17,302 nt of DNA, taken from an uncultured Flavobacteriales bacterium (lineage in GTDB: Bacteria; Bacteroidota; Bacteroidia; Flavobacteriales_D; Parvicellaceae). Below are positions 1 to 8,700 of the stretch, one piece after another. Position 1 is the first letter of the stretch; each line of letters opens with the position of its first letter. The stretch is from the NCBI GenBank assembly GCA_938084875.1, contig CALKFX010000120.1, forward strand, positions 1 to 17,302, in the 5' to 3' direction. The notes under the pieces were generated by a model. That model worked only from the letters and a program-made list of their open reading frames with translations. It had not been told where the DNA came from and searched no databases. The position numbers were made by a program, and so were the translations under genes.

Positions 1-1425
1 TGGTGAAAATGATTTTTTAAATTCTAAAAGATTGGCCATTAAGTTTTCAGTTGAAAGTTCATTTTCAAGAAGGTAATTAACTCTTTTAGTAAATAATATC
101 TCGAACTCAGGTTGCTTTAGTAAATAATTAATTAATTCTCCTCCTAAAGCTGGAGACCAATCTCTTTGGATATAATCAAACATATTAAATTCTGGATTTC
201 CTACACAAGCATCCATATCTATCAAAACAGCATTCCAAGGCTTATTGCCTTTTCTTTTTTTCCAAAAAAAAGTATTGTTGCAAGGCCAGTCATTATTTTG
301 AAAGAATAGTTCAATTATGAACCAATCTACAATAGAGCTCATATTGAAATTTTTTGCAATTTTTTCATAATTAGTTTTTGGGTTTTCTTTTATTTCAAGA
401 AGTAGACTATTCAAATCTCCATATCCCTTTTTTTTAGAATATCCCTTGTCATCAGCATCAATTAAATTTTTTTCTTTTATTTTATATTTATTAGAAATTG
501 CCTTTAAGTCCATTCTCTCTCTTAATCCATGGATTCCCCAGTACTCTCCATTTAAATAGACCAAAACAGGTTGGTAGCTCATTACATCTACATTTAAATT
601 TTTACATATTTTAGAAATCCATCCATCGACAAATATTTCGTTTCCCCAACCTGAAAAAGAAGATCTCAAAATAATTTTATCAATTTCATGATCTAGCTCT
701 AAAAGAGTATTTACTTTGTTTTTTTGATTGATATAAAATCTAAGGCTTTTTTGGGGGGCTAAGGGAGTAATATATCCATGAATTCTAAAAGGAAAGCTAC
801 CCTTTAAAAATATTTCATTTTTGTTAAATATTTCAATCTCTCCAGTTTGTTTTCTCTTTTTAAACTTGTAGAAATTTCCTGATGTTTGGTCTTTTTCTCC
901 AATGAAGCTATTTCCTGGAACATAACATCCTTCTTCAGAATCAAATAGAGTTTTGGAATCTACTTTTAAATTTACTATTGAAAATTTTAGTTCAGATTTA
1001 AACCCCAATAAATAATTATAGATAGAAGAATCCACAACTATATTATTTCTTAGTGCAATCACTTTAACTTTATGAAAAGAAGAAAATTCACCAATAGGTG
1101 CTTTCCAATTATTTACATATTTACTGTAGTCTTCAATTGCTGTTGGTATGTTAATGAGTTTTGGAATTAATTTTTTTAAATGGTAAGTTATTTCATTGGA
1201 TCCTGTAATTGTGTCGAGATTGTAAATCAATTTTAAATTTAAATCACTCTCGGTTTTGAATGTAACTAAAATGGAATCTTTACTGTAGCTTCCGGAAATA
1301 TAATTGCTTGATATTGTGGACGAATTTAATCCATACAATGGAGAAAAAAAGTCTTTTGTTTTTTTAGAATTATTACAGCTTATTGATAAGATTGTAATTA
1401 TAAATAAAATTGACTTTTTTTTCAT
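1..1425 (-). CDS. CotH-kinase-family lipoprotein, C-terminus missing
   Basis: I translated this frame from an ATG at 1425-1423 to the left edge: 475 codons with no stop, so the C-terminus lies outside the window. The first 17 residues look like a lipoprotein signal: KKK, a hydrophobic core and Cys17, with SIS before the cysteine, which is a loose lipobox. The body has the CotH-kinase pattern. A segment around 'SGWG' is followed by 'YLNGEYWGIHGLRERMD', the usual YLNG.YxGxYxLxE-like block. Then come 'QNNDWPCNN' (Asp379) and 'LIDMDA' (Asp403, Asp405), which fit the family's catalytic and metal-binding aspartates. CotH proteins are atypical protein kinases, known from Bacillus spore coats and also found in non-sporulating bacteria and fungi. 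Its substrate here is unknown. It probably sits on the outer membrane or in the periplasm. It is divergent from the PASTA gene. The family call is fairly secure; kinase activity is inferred. Confidence 0.85.
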   Translation of the reverse strand, partial: MKKKSILFIITILSISCNNSKKTKDFFSPLYGLNSSTISSNYISGSYSKDSILVTFKTESDLNLKLIYNLDTITGSNEITYHLKKLIPKLINIPTAIEDYSKYVNNWKAPIGEFSSFHKVKVIALRNNIVVDSSIYNYLLGFKSELKFSIVNLKVDSKTLFDSEEGCYVPGNSFIGEKDQTSGNFYKFKKRKQTGEIEIFNKNEIFLKGSFPFRIHGYITPLAPQKSLRFYINQKNKVNTLLELDHEIDKIILRSSFSGWGNEIFVDGWISKICKNLNVDVMSYQPVLVYLNGEYWGIHGLRERMDLKAISNKYKIKEKNLIDADDKGYSKKKGYGDLNSLLLEIKENPKTNYEKIAKNFNMSSIVDWFIIELFFQNNDWPCNNTFFWKKRKGNKPWNAVLIDMDACVGNPEFNMFDYIQRDWSPALGGELINYLLKQPEFEILFTKRVNYLLENELSTENLMANLLEFKKSFSP

Positions 1426-1485
1426 TTGATTTGATCTCACGTAAAAGTACAAATACTTCTAAATAGATTTAATATTTTTATTTTC

Positions 1486-1502
1486 AACATAATAATTATG
1501 TT
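1486..1502. repeat. 17-bp inverted repeat in divergent intergenic region
   Basis: AACATAA and TTATGTT form perfect 7-bp arms around a TAA spacer. The repeat lies 61 bp upstream of the CotH-like gene start and 87 bp upstream of the PASTA gene start, within the 163-bp divergent intergenic region. It could be an operator, but it is all AT except one pair per arm, and such repeats arise by chance in DNA of this composition. Confidence 0.35.
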
Positions 1503-1540
1503 ATTATTAAATGATATGCGATTTTAAAAGAATAATTAAA

Positions 1541-1548
1541 TATTTTTG
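1541..1548 (+). promoter_or_regulatory. Putative -7 promoter box for the PASTA cluster
   Basis: TATTTTTG matches the Bacteroidota -7 consensus TAnnTTTG exactly. It lies 40 bp before the ATG at 1589, which would leave a leader of roughly 30-35 nt. I do not see a good TTTG -33 element at the usual distance, so the call rests on the single box and its position. Confidence 0.4.
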
Positions 1549-1588
1549 TCGTTATGGTATTGAGTTTAGAAAACTTAAAAAGTATTAA

Positions 1589-2434
1589 ATGAAAATAATA
1601 AGATTTATATTTTCAAAATTCTTCTGGATAAATTTCCTTTTGGCCAGTGCAACTTTATACGGTGTTTTCTTTTATACAATGAATAATTTAGACAAATACA
1701 CCAACCACAATATTAAAATTGAAGTACCTAATTTAATAGGTGTTCAAATCGGCAATTTAAATGACACTTTAGAGAAGCTAGAATTAAGATATGAAATACG
1801 AGATTCCATTTACTCTGAAAACCATCCTATGGGAATGATTATTCAACAAGATCCTAAACCGCATTCAGAAACCTTTCCAAATTATATTAAACCCAATAGA
1901 AACCTATATTTCACTATTGTAAAAAAACAAGAAATTTATAAAACTATCCCAGATTTAATATCCAATGTTAGTTCTAAAAATATTGGTAAAACCAAATTAG
2001 AAAGGCTTGGGTTTAAGGTTGATTTAGAAATGAAAAACCATAAAGATAGAGACAAAGTACTTGAAATTAGATTTGAAGATGAGATTGTAAAAGCAGGAAG
2101 AAAACTACCAAAAGGTTCTACTTTAAAATTAATTTATGGATCTGGTGATAAAGGAAAGCCAATTGAATTACCAGATTTCAGAGGAATGAATATCTATTTT
2201 GCAAACAAAAAAGCAAGTGATGTAGGATTAGAACTTGAGATTCATTACAATGATTCTGTTTTAGATTTTAAGGATTCAAATCGCGCAGTAATATTTAATC
2301 AATATCCATTCCCGAAAACCGGCAACAAATCTTTAATTTCAATTGGAAGTTTAGTAATAATAGATGCAAATCTTTCCACTCCGTTGGATAGTATATATGC
2401 CAAAGACACCGTAGGATTAAACTTTAATATTTGA
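1589..2434 (+). CDS. Membrane-anchored PASTA-domain protein
   Basis: This 281-residue protein has a short basic N-terminus, one hydrophobic segment at about residues 11-30, and then three PASTA-like units at about 43-112, 115-185 and 191-262. Each unit opens with a typical 'hPDL/hPNLIG/LPDFRGM'-type strand and closes with a 'G..L.h.' strand. PASTA domains bind peptidoglycan fragments or beta-lactams in PknB-type kinases and PBPs. Here there is no kinase or transpeptidase domain, so this would be a stand-alone, inner-membrane-anchored periplasmic PASTA protein. Similar stand-alone PASTA genes are commonly found beside rluD in Bacteroidota. It overlaps the next gene by 4 bp (TTGA), which suggests translational coupling. 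A role in cell-wall sensing or synthesis is inference. The ATG has no Shine-Dalgarno sequence, as is usual in this phylum. Confidence 0.88.
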   Translation: MKIIRFIFSKFFWINFLLASATLYGVFFYTMNNLDKYTNHNIKIEVPNLIGVQIGNLNDTLEKLELRYEIRDSIYSENHPMGMIIQQDPKPHSETFPNYIKPNRNLYFTIVKKQEIYKTIPDLISNVSSKNIGKTKLERLGFKVDLEMKNHKDRDKVLEIRFEDEIVKAGRKLPKGSTLKLIYGSGDKGKPIELPDFRGMNIYFANKKASDVGLELEIHYNDSVLDFKDSNRAVIFNQYPFPKTGNKSLISIGSLVIIDANLSTPLDSIYAKDTVGLNFNI

Positions 2435-4674
2435 AAAATTTTTTTTCACTTTCATTCTTGTTAATTCCATTCTTTCTTATTTCTCAGGAGAGTCTCCAGC
2501 CTCTGAGAACCAATATATCATTGTTTGATGTTCCGTCTTCTAAAAGAACTCAGTCCATAGAGAATTTTGATTTCATTTATTTGACAGATACCCTTAGTTT
2601 ACCATTAATTGATGATTTTTCTACCAATAAATTTAAAGTATACAAAACCGATACTAGTGGTCCTAATATTTCAGATTCTTCCTGGAATTATTTATTTTAT
2701 TTAGATGGCAGTTTGGTTCCTTTTGCAAATACCTATATGTCTTCACCAACATTTACTTATGCTTATGATAGCATAAATTCTAACGGGCTGGATACTCTTA
2801 TTATGTTAACAATTCAAAACGATCCAGATACTTTAATAATAAACAATCTTTTCTATTACCCTATTACCAATGACACAATAATTTTATGGCCAAATGTCAC
2901 CAATATTGATTCACTTTGGACAGCAGCTAGTCCTGATACAACTTTTGCCAATATTTCCTCAGACTACAGTCAAGATTCTATTTCTTTATATTTTGTCTCA
3001 CCTGAAATTGATGATTTAAACAAAATCTGGTTAGACAACGATGTCTTTTTAAATTACAATTACCCTAAGAATCCATGGACTCTTGGTGTAGTTACTTTTG
3101 ATGGTTTAAACTCTTCTGGCAAACCATATGATTGGACTACAGGTGCTACTGACTGGTCGGATCAATTAACTTCTAAACCAATTTTTTTAGGCAATAAAGA
3201 TATTAGCGATTCCCTGTATTTTTCTTTCTATTTTCAAGCTGGAGGATATGGGGAAACACCAGATTCAGACGATTCACTCTTATTAGAATTTTATAATCCT
3301 TCTAACAACGAGTGGAATACAGTTTGGTCTACCAATGGTTTTGATAGCGATCAATGGTATTATGAGCATATTCTACTGGATTCTTCAAAATATTTTCAAG
3401 ATGGATTTAGATTTAGGTTTAATTCTTACGGAAGTCTAAATGGGAGTTTAGACCACTGGAATGTTGACTATGTTTATTTCAATGAAAGTCGTTCTATGAA
3501 CGATACACTAATGCAAGATTGGGCATTCACCTCTCCACCTGTTTCCATGCTAGACAATTATAGTTCTGTTCCATGGAAACATTTTAAAAATACAACTTCT
3601 GACATCTTGCTGAAAAATGCTATAATTCCATCCTATAATTCCTCTGATAATCCTAAATTATTACAACCTTGTTCTATGGATTTATTTTATGAAGATGTAT
3701 TACAATCCTCTTTTCCATATTCGGCTACTGTTCTAAATGTTCCGGAATTAAGTTATTTTGATATGTTTTACGATTTTGGATCTACTTTCGAGCTCAATAC
3801 TTCACTTACAGATACTTTTGTGGATTATACTTATAGATTTTATTTATCTACTAATACAACCCCTGAAAGATTAAGTGAGAATGATACTATTTTACACCAT
3901 CAGTCATTTCAAAATTATTATTCTTACGACGATGGTTCTGCAGAAGCTGCTTATGGTTTAATAGGTAATGGTGTAGAACTAGCCTACAGATTTTCAATTT
4001 TAGAGGGTATAGGAACAGATACTTTAAAAAGCATTAAAATACATTTTTCTCCATCTGTAAATGATGCTTCTAACGACCCATTTTTTCTTCAAATTTGGGA
4101 CGATAGTTTGGGAGCACCTGGAAGTTTAATTTATACTACAGACGATTTTGATTTCCCTGAGCTTTACTATCCAGAGTATAACTCAGGTTTAAATGGATTT
4201 TTTGAATACGAGTTACCTTCTTTAGTACCTGTTAGTGATACATTTTATATTGGTTGGAAACAGACTACATCTTCAAGATTAAATATAGGTTTTGATAAGA
4301 ATATTAACAGAAAACTTGACATATTTTACAATTTAGGTACGGGTTTTCAAAATACCATATATGATGGTGCGCTAATGATGCGTCCTGTTTTTGTTTCTCC
4401 AGTGGATAATGTTATGAACTATCCTGAGCTGTTTAGAAATGAGGATAATATTTCCTTTTACCCAAATCCTGCAGATGATTTAGTTCTAATTCCTAACAAA
4501 GAGGTTAGTGGTATTGAAATTTACGATTTAAACGGAAGACTGGTAAATAGTTTAGAAATGGACCAGAAAAATTCTTTTAAGGTTGAAAATTTATTCAATG
4601 GGGTTTATCTCTTAAAGTTTAAATTTAAAAATGGAGAAATTAAAGTTGAAAAACTAATTGTCCAACACCATTAA
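2431..4674 (+). CDS. T9SS type A sorting-domain secreted protein
   Basis: This 747-residue protein would leave the cell by Sec and then the type IX secretion system. Residues 1-18 or so form a signal peptide (MKNFFSLSFLLIPFFLIS, then Gln19). The last ~75 residues form a type A C-terminal sorting domain: 'SFYPNPADD', 'IEIYDLNGRLV', then 'NGVYLLKFKF' and a Lys-rich final strand. The middle has a jelly-roll/MAM-like stretch at about 230-350 and another beta-rich module from about residue 498, opening with 'YDDGSAEAAYG'. No catalytic motif was recognised, so adhesion or a structural surface role is only a guess. The start is TTG at 2431: the codon two upstream in frame is TAA and the signal peptide begins exactly here. 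The TTG overlaps the PASTA stop as TTGA. The gap to rluD is 5 bp, so the three genes look like one operon. Confidence 0.88.
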   Translation: MKNFFSLSFLLIPFFLISQESLQPLRTNISLFDVPSSKRTQSIENFDFIYLTDTLSLPLIDDFSTNKFKVYKTDTSGPNISDSSWNYLFYLDGSLVPFANTYMSSPTFTYAYDSINSNGLDTLIMLTIQNDPDTLIINNLFYYPITNDTIILWPNVTNIDSLWTAASPDTTFANISSDYSQDSISLYFVSPEIDDLNKIWLDNDVFLNYNYPKNPWTLGVVTFDGLNSSGKPYDWTTGATDWSDQLTSKPIFLGNKDISDSLYFSFYFQAGGYGETPDSDDSLLLEFYNPSNNEWNTVWSTNGFDSDQWYYEHILLDSSKYFQDGFRFRFNSYGSLNGSLDHWNVDYVYFNESRSMNDTLMQDWAFTSPPVSMLDNYSSVPWKHFKNTTSDILLKNAIIPSYNSSDNPKLLQPCSMDLFYEDVLQSSFPYSATVLNVPELSYFDMFYDFGSTFELNTSLTDTFVDYTYRFYLSTNTTPERLSENDTILHHQSFQNYYSYDDGSAEAAYGLIGNGVELAYRFSILEGIGTDTLKSIKIHFSPSVNDASNDPFFLQIWDDSLGAPGSLIYTTDDFDFPELYYPEYNSGLNGFFEYELPSLVPVSDTFYIGWKQTTSSRLNIGFDKNINRKLDIFYNLGTGFQNTIYDGALMMRPVFVSPVDNVMNYPELFRNEDNISFYPNPADDLVLIPNKEVSGIEIYDLNGRLVNSLEMDQKNSFKVENLFNGVYLLKFKFKNGEIKVEKLIVQHH

Positions 4675-4679
4675 TTACC

Positions 4680-5714
4680 ATGGAAGTTAAAAATATTGAT
4701 CATATGGAGGAAGAGCTGTTTGAACACTATAATTTTATAGCTGATAATGGTCAAGAAAAATTAAGAATTGATAAGTTTTTAATGGATCGAATTGCCAATA
4801 CATCAAGGAACAAAATTCAAATTGCTGCTCATAATGGAAATATTCTAGTTAATAAATTACCAGTAAAGCCAAATTATAAAGTAAAGCCAAAAGATGAAGT
4901 TTCTATAGTGTTACCTTATCCAGTTAGGCAACTAGAGTTAATTCCACAAGATATACCTGTTGATATTATTTATGAAGACGACCAATTATGTTTGGTTAAT
5001 AAATCTGCCAATATGGTCGTTCATCCAGGATATGGAAATTACGATGGTACATTAGTAAATGCATTGTTATACCATTTTGAAAAATTACCGGAATTACCAT
5101 CCGATTATTTTGGTCGTCCAGGATTGGTTCATCGATTAGACAAACATACTACAGGAATAATGGTAGTGGCTAAGACTGAGAATACTTTAACCAATTTAGC
5201 AAAACAATTTTTTGATAGAACTACTAAAAGAAGATATCATGCACTGGTTTGGGGCGATGTTGAAAACGAGCAAGGAACTGTTGATTTATATTTAGGTAGG
5301 TCTTTAAAGAATAGAAAACTAATGACCTGCTATCCCGAAAAAGATCATGGAAAGCACGCCGTTACACATTATAAAGTAATTGAAAGGTTTGGTTATGTTA
5401 CGTTAATTGAATGCAGGCTAGAAACGGGCAGAACACATCAAATAAGGGCACATATGAAACATATTGGACATCCGCTTTTTAATGATTTAGAATACGGAGG
5501 TGATAAAATTGTGAAAGGAACAAGCTTTACGAAATACAAGCAATTTGTAGAAAATTGTTTTAAGCTATTACCAGGACAAGCTCTTCATGCAAAGTCACTT
5601 GGTTTTTATCATCCAACTCTTAAAAAAGACTTAATTTATGAAAGTGAGTTGCCAATATATTTTGAAGAAGTACTTAATAAATGGAGGCGATATTCTCAAT
5701 CAAGTACTTTTTAA
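4680..5714 (+). CDS. rluD: RluA/RluD-family 23S rRNA pseudouridine synthase
   Basis: The 344-residue protein has an S4 RNA-binding domain at about residues 27-80 ('LRIDKFL...GNILVN...') and an RluA-type catalytic domain. The signature is 'HRLDKHTTGIMVVAK', with catalytic Asp154. Later family motifs are 'RRYHALVWG' and 'ETGRTHQIRAHMKHIGHPL'. RluD makes pseudouridines in helix 69 of 23S rRNA in the cytoplasm. Assignment to RluD rather than RluA or RluC rests on the S4 domain, the length and the common neighbourhood with a PASTA gene in Bacteroidota. The true start may be Met9 (4704): relatives, as I recall them, begin close to 'MEEELFEHYNF', and that ATG would leave a 29-bp gap after the T9SS gene. 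It appears to be the third gene of the PASTA operon. Confidence 0.92.
   Translation: MEVKNIDHMEEELFEHYNFIADNGQEKLRIDKFLMDRIANTSRNKIQIAAHNGNILVNKLPVKPNYKVKPKDEVSIVLPYPVRQLELIPQDIPVDIIYEDDQLCLVNKSANMVVHPGYGNYDGTLVNALLYHFEKLPELPSDYFGRPGLVHRLDKHTTGIMVVAKTENTLTNLAKQFFDRTTKRRYHALVWGDVENEQGTVDLYLGRSLKNRKLMTCYPEKDHGKHAVTHYKVIERFGYVTLIECRLETGRTHQIRAHMKHIGHPLFNDLEYGGDKIVKGTSFTKYKQFVENCFKLLPGQALHAKSLGFYHPTLKKDLIYESELPIYFEEVLNKWRRYSQSSTF
5701..5713 (+). repeat. 13-bp direct repeat, copy 1 (end of rluD)
   Basis: CAAGTACTTTTTA occurs here, covering the last rluD codons and most of its stop codon, and again at 5750-5762. The two copies are exact and 49 bp apart start to start. Each contains the 8-bp palindrome AAGTACTT. 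A small local duplication or a shared protein-binding site are both possible. Confidence 0.5.
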
Positions 5715-5749
5715 GATATTAAAGTTTTCAACAATTTTTTATATAATTC

Positions 5750-5762
5750 CAAGTACTTTTTA
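5750..5762 (+). repeat. 13-bp direct repeat, copy 2 (upstream of dnaE)
   Basis: This is the second exact copy of CAAGTACTTTTTA, just upstream of the dnaE leader. It includes TACTTTTT, which matches seven of the eight positions of the Bacteroidota -7 box TAnnTTTG. It might therefore be part of a dnaE promoter, although the first copy inside rluD has the same bases. Confidence 0.5.
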
Positions 5763-5763
5763 C

Positions 5764-5782
5764 ATTAGATGGAGAATCTAAT
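5764..5782 (+). promoter_or_regulatory. Hairpin with the dnaE ribosome-binding site in its loop
   Basis: ATTAGAT and ATCTAAT are perfect 7-bp arms around the loop GGAGA. The GGAG at 5771-5774 is a Shine-Dalgarno match, 10 nt before the ATG at 5785. The stem has one G-C pair and would be weak. No other gene start in this window has such a clear Shine-Dalgarno sequence, so the site supports the chosen start and could tune translation of the polymerase. Confidence 0.45.
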
Positions 5783-5784
5783 AT

Positions 5785-8700
5785 ATGTACCTAATTTTTG
5801 ATACCGAAACTACAGGCCTACCCAAAAAGTTTAATGCGCCAATCACCGATTTAGACAATTGGCCAAGGTGTGTTCAAATTGCTTGGCAGCTTCATAATTA
5901 TGATGGAACATTAATAGAGCACAATGACTTTTTAATTGTTCCAGATGGTTACGATATTCCTTATCAATCTGAAAAAATTCATGGCATATCTACTGCATTG
6001 GCTAAAACCAAGGGAGAGTCATTAAAAGAGGTTTTAAATTCTTTTAAAAATGTTTTAGCCAAAACAAAGGTTTTGGTTGGACAAAATCTAAAGTTTGATT
6101 TGAATATTGTCGGATCGGAGTTCCACAGACTAGGATATGACAATGAATGGCTAAAAATGCCAGTACTTGACACCTGCTCAGAAAAGTCAGCATTTTTATG
6201 TAAACTTCCAGGAGGAAGAGGAGGAAAATTTAAATATCCAACTCTATCCGAACTTCATCAATGCTTATTTAAAGTGCCTTTTAAAGAAGCGCACAATGCT
6301 ACGGCAGATGTTGAGGCAACAGCTAGGTGTTTTTTTGAACTTATTAGAAAAAGATCTTTCCAAAAATCAGACCTTTATTTAGAGGATGAAAAATATGTCG
6401 ATTTTTTTGTAAAGAATACTTCTGAATTCGCTCCTGCTGGAATTAAACACGTTAATTTATCTAAACAAAGTAAAGCTCTTATAGAGCAAAAAAAATCTGA
6501 CGTTAGTAAAACTGTAGTTCCTGAAGAAGATATTTCCCATTTAGAAGATGTCCCCTTTTCCCATCTTCATAACAAAACTCAATTTTCTGTACTTCAATCT
6601 ACTATTGATGTAAAAACTCTAATTGAAAAAGCGGTAGAGTTTGGAATGCCTGCAGTAGCTTTTTCTGATTCTGGGAATATGATGGGGGCATTTCAATTTG
6701 TTGAAACGGGTTTTAAACATAACCAAACTATTGATAAAAAAATTGAAGATGCTAAAAAAAAATCAAATGTTTCAGAGAAAGAAATCCACGATTTAGAAAG
6801 AAAAAAAATTCTTCCAATTGTTGGTTGTGAGTTCCAAGTTTGCCCGGATAGGAACGACAAGACCTATAAAAACAATGGTTATCAAGTTCCTTTTTTAGCC
6901 AAAAATAAAAAGGGATATCAAAACTTAATTAAGCTTTCTTCCATCGGATTCATTGAAGGATTTTATTATGTTCCTAGGATAGATAAAAACATAATTTTAG
7001 AATATTCCAATGATTTGATTGTAACTACTGGGGGATTGTATGGAGAAATAGCCCAATTAATATTAAATGAAGGTGAACAAAAAGCAGAGGAGTCTCTTTT
7101 ATGGTGGAAAGAAAACTTTAAAGATGATTTTTATATTGAAATTGTTAGACATGGATTGGAGGAGGAGGAAAAAGTAAATGAGGTTTTACTAAGATTTGCC
7201 AAAAAACATTCTATTAAATATTTTGCATCTAACAATACACACTATATAAATAAGGAGGATGCTGATGCCCATGACGTACTGTTGTGTATAAAGGATGGTG
7301 AAAGAAAATCAACTCCCATAGGCAGAGGAAGAGGTTTTAGATTTGGGTTTTTAAATACCGAATATTACTTTAAATCTCAGCAGGAAATGAAATCCTTATT
7401 TTCTGATATACCTGATTCCATAATAAACACCAATGAAATTGTTGCTAAGTGTCAATCTTATCGTTTGGCTTCTGAAGTATTGTTGCCTGAGTTTGAAATC
7501 CCCGATGAATTTAAAGATCCGAAAGATATTAAGGATGCTTCTCTTAAAAATGGAGAAAACAACTACTTAAGACATTTAACTTATCAAGGAGCTAAAGTTA
7601 GATATCAAGAATTATCAGACGAAATCAAAGAAAGATTAGATTTTGAGTTAGAAATTATTAGAAAAACAGGCTATCCTGGTTATTTCTTAATAGTACAAGA
7701 CTTTTGTTCAGCAGCAAGAGATATGAATGTTTCAGTTGGCCCAGGAAGAGGTTCGGCGGCTGGTTCTGCTGTTGCATATTGTATAGGGATTACTAATGTT
7801 GATCCAATTAAGTACAACCTTCTTTTTGAGAGATTTCTTAATCCTGATAGAGTTTCTTTGCCCGATATTGATATTGACTTTGACGATGAAGGAAGGTCAA
7901 GAGTAATTCAATATGTTATTGATAAATATGGTTCTAGTCAAGTTGCCCAGATAATTACTTATGGTACTATGGCTGCAAAATCTTCTATAAGAGATACAGG
8001 AAGAGTTTTGGACTTGCCTTTGCAGCAGACAGATAGGTTGGCAAAGTTGGTTCCTGATGTGAAATTGAATAAATTATTCAGTTGGAATAAACAAGATGTA
8101 AAAAGTAATATCTCACCCGATCAATTAAAAAATGCAGAAGAACTCATTAATAAATTGGAGGAGGAAGGAATTGAAGGAGAAGTTATTAGACAAGCAAAAC
8201 TAGTTGAGGGCTCGTTAAGAAATACAGGAATTCATGCATGTGGAGTTATAATCACCCCCTCGGATATTAGAGATTTTGTCCCTGTTTCATTGGCTAAAGA
8301 TTCTGAAATGTGGTGTACTCAATTTGACAATTCTGTTGCAGAGTCTGCGGGTTTGTTGAAAATGGATTTTCTTGGGTTAAAAACTCTGACTTTAATAAAG
8401 GATACCATAAAAATTATAAAAGCGATGTCAGGAAAATCTATAGATATAGATGAAATTCCACTTGACGATATTAAAACCTATGAGCTTTTTCAAAGAGGAG
8501 AAACAGTGGGGATTTTCCAATATGAATCTCCAGGAATGCAAAAACATTTAAAATCATTGCGACCAACAGCTTTTTCAGATTTAATTGCAATGAATGCGCT
8601 TTACAGACCCGGCCCAATTGAATACATTCCAAGTTTTATTAAACGAAAGCATGGCAATGAGGAGATAGAATACGATTTACCGGTAATGGAAGATTTTTTA

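Noticed and set aside
1444..1459. AAGTA-CAAA-TACTT inverted repeat just upstream of the CotH-like gene
   Set aside because: Arms of only 5 bp are expected by chance in such AT-rich DNA. The CAAA within it reads TTTG on the minus strand, but the TA of the -7 box is missing.
5979..6382. Short open frames on both strands inside dnaE
   Set aside because: They lie wholly within the well-supported exonuclease domain, in other frames, and show no recognisable domain.
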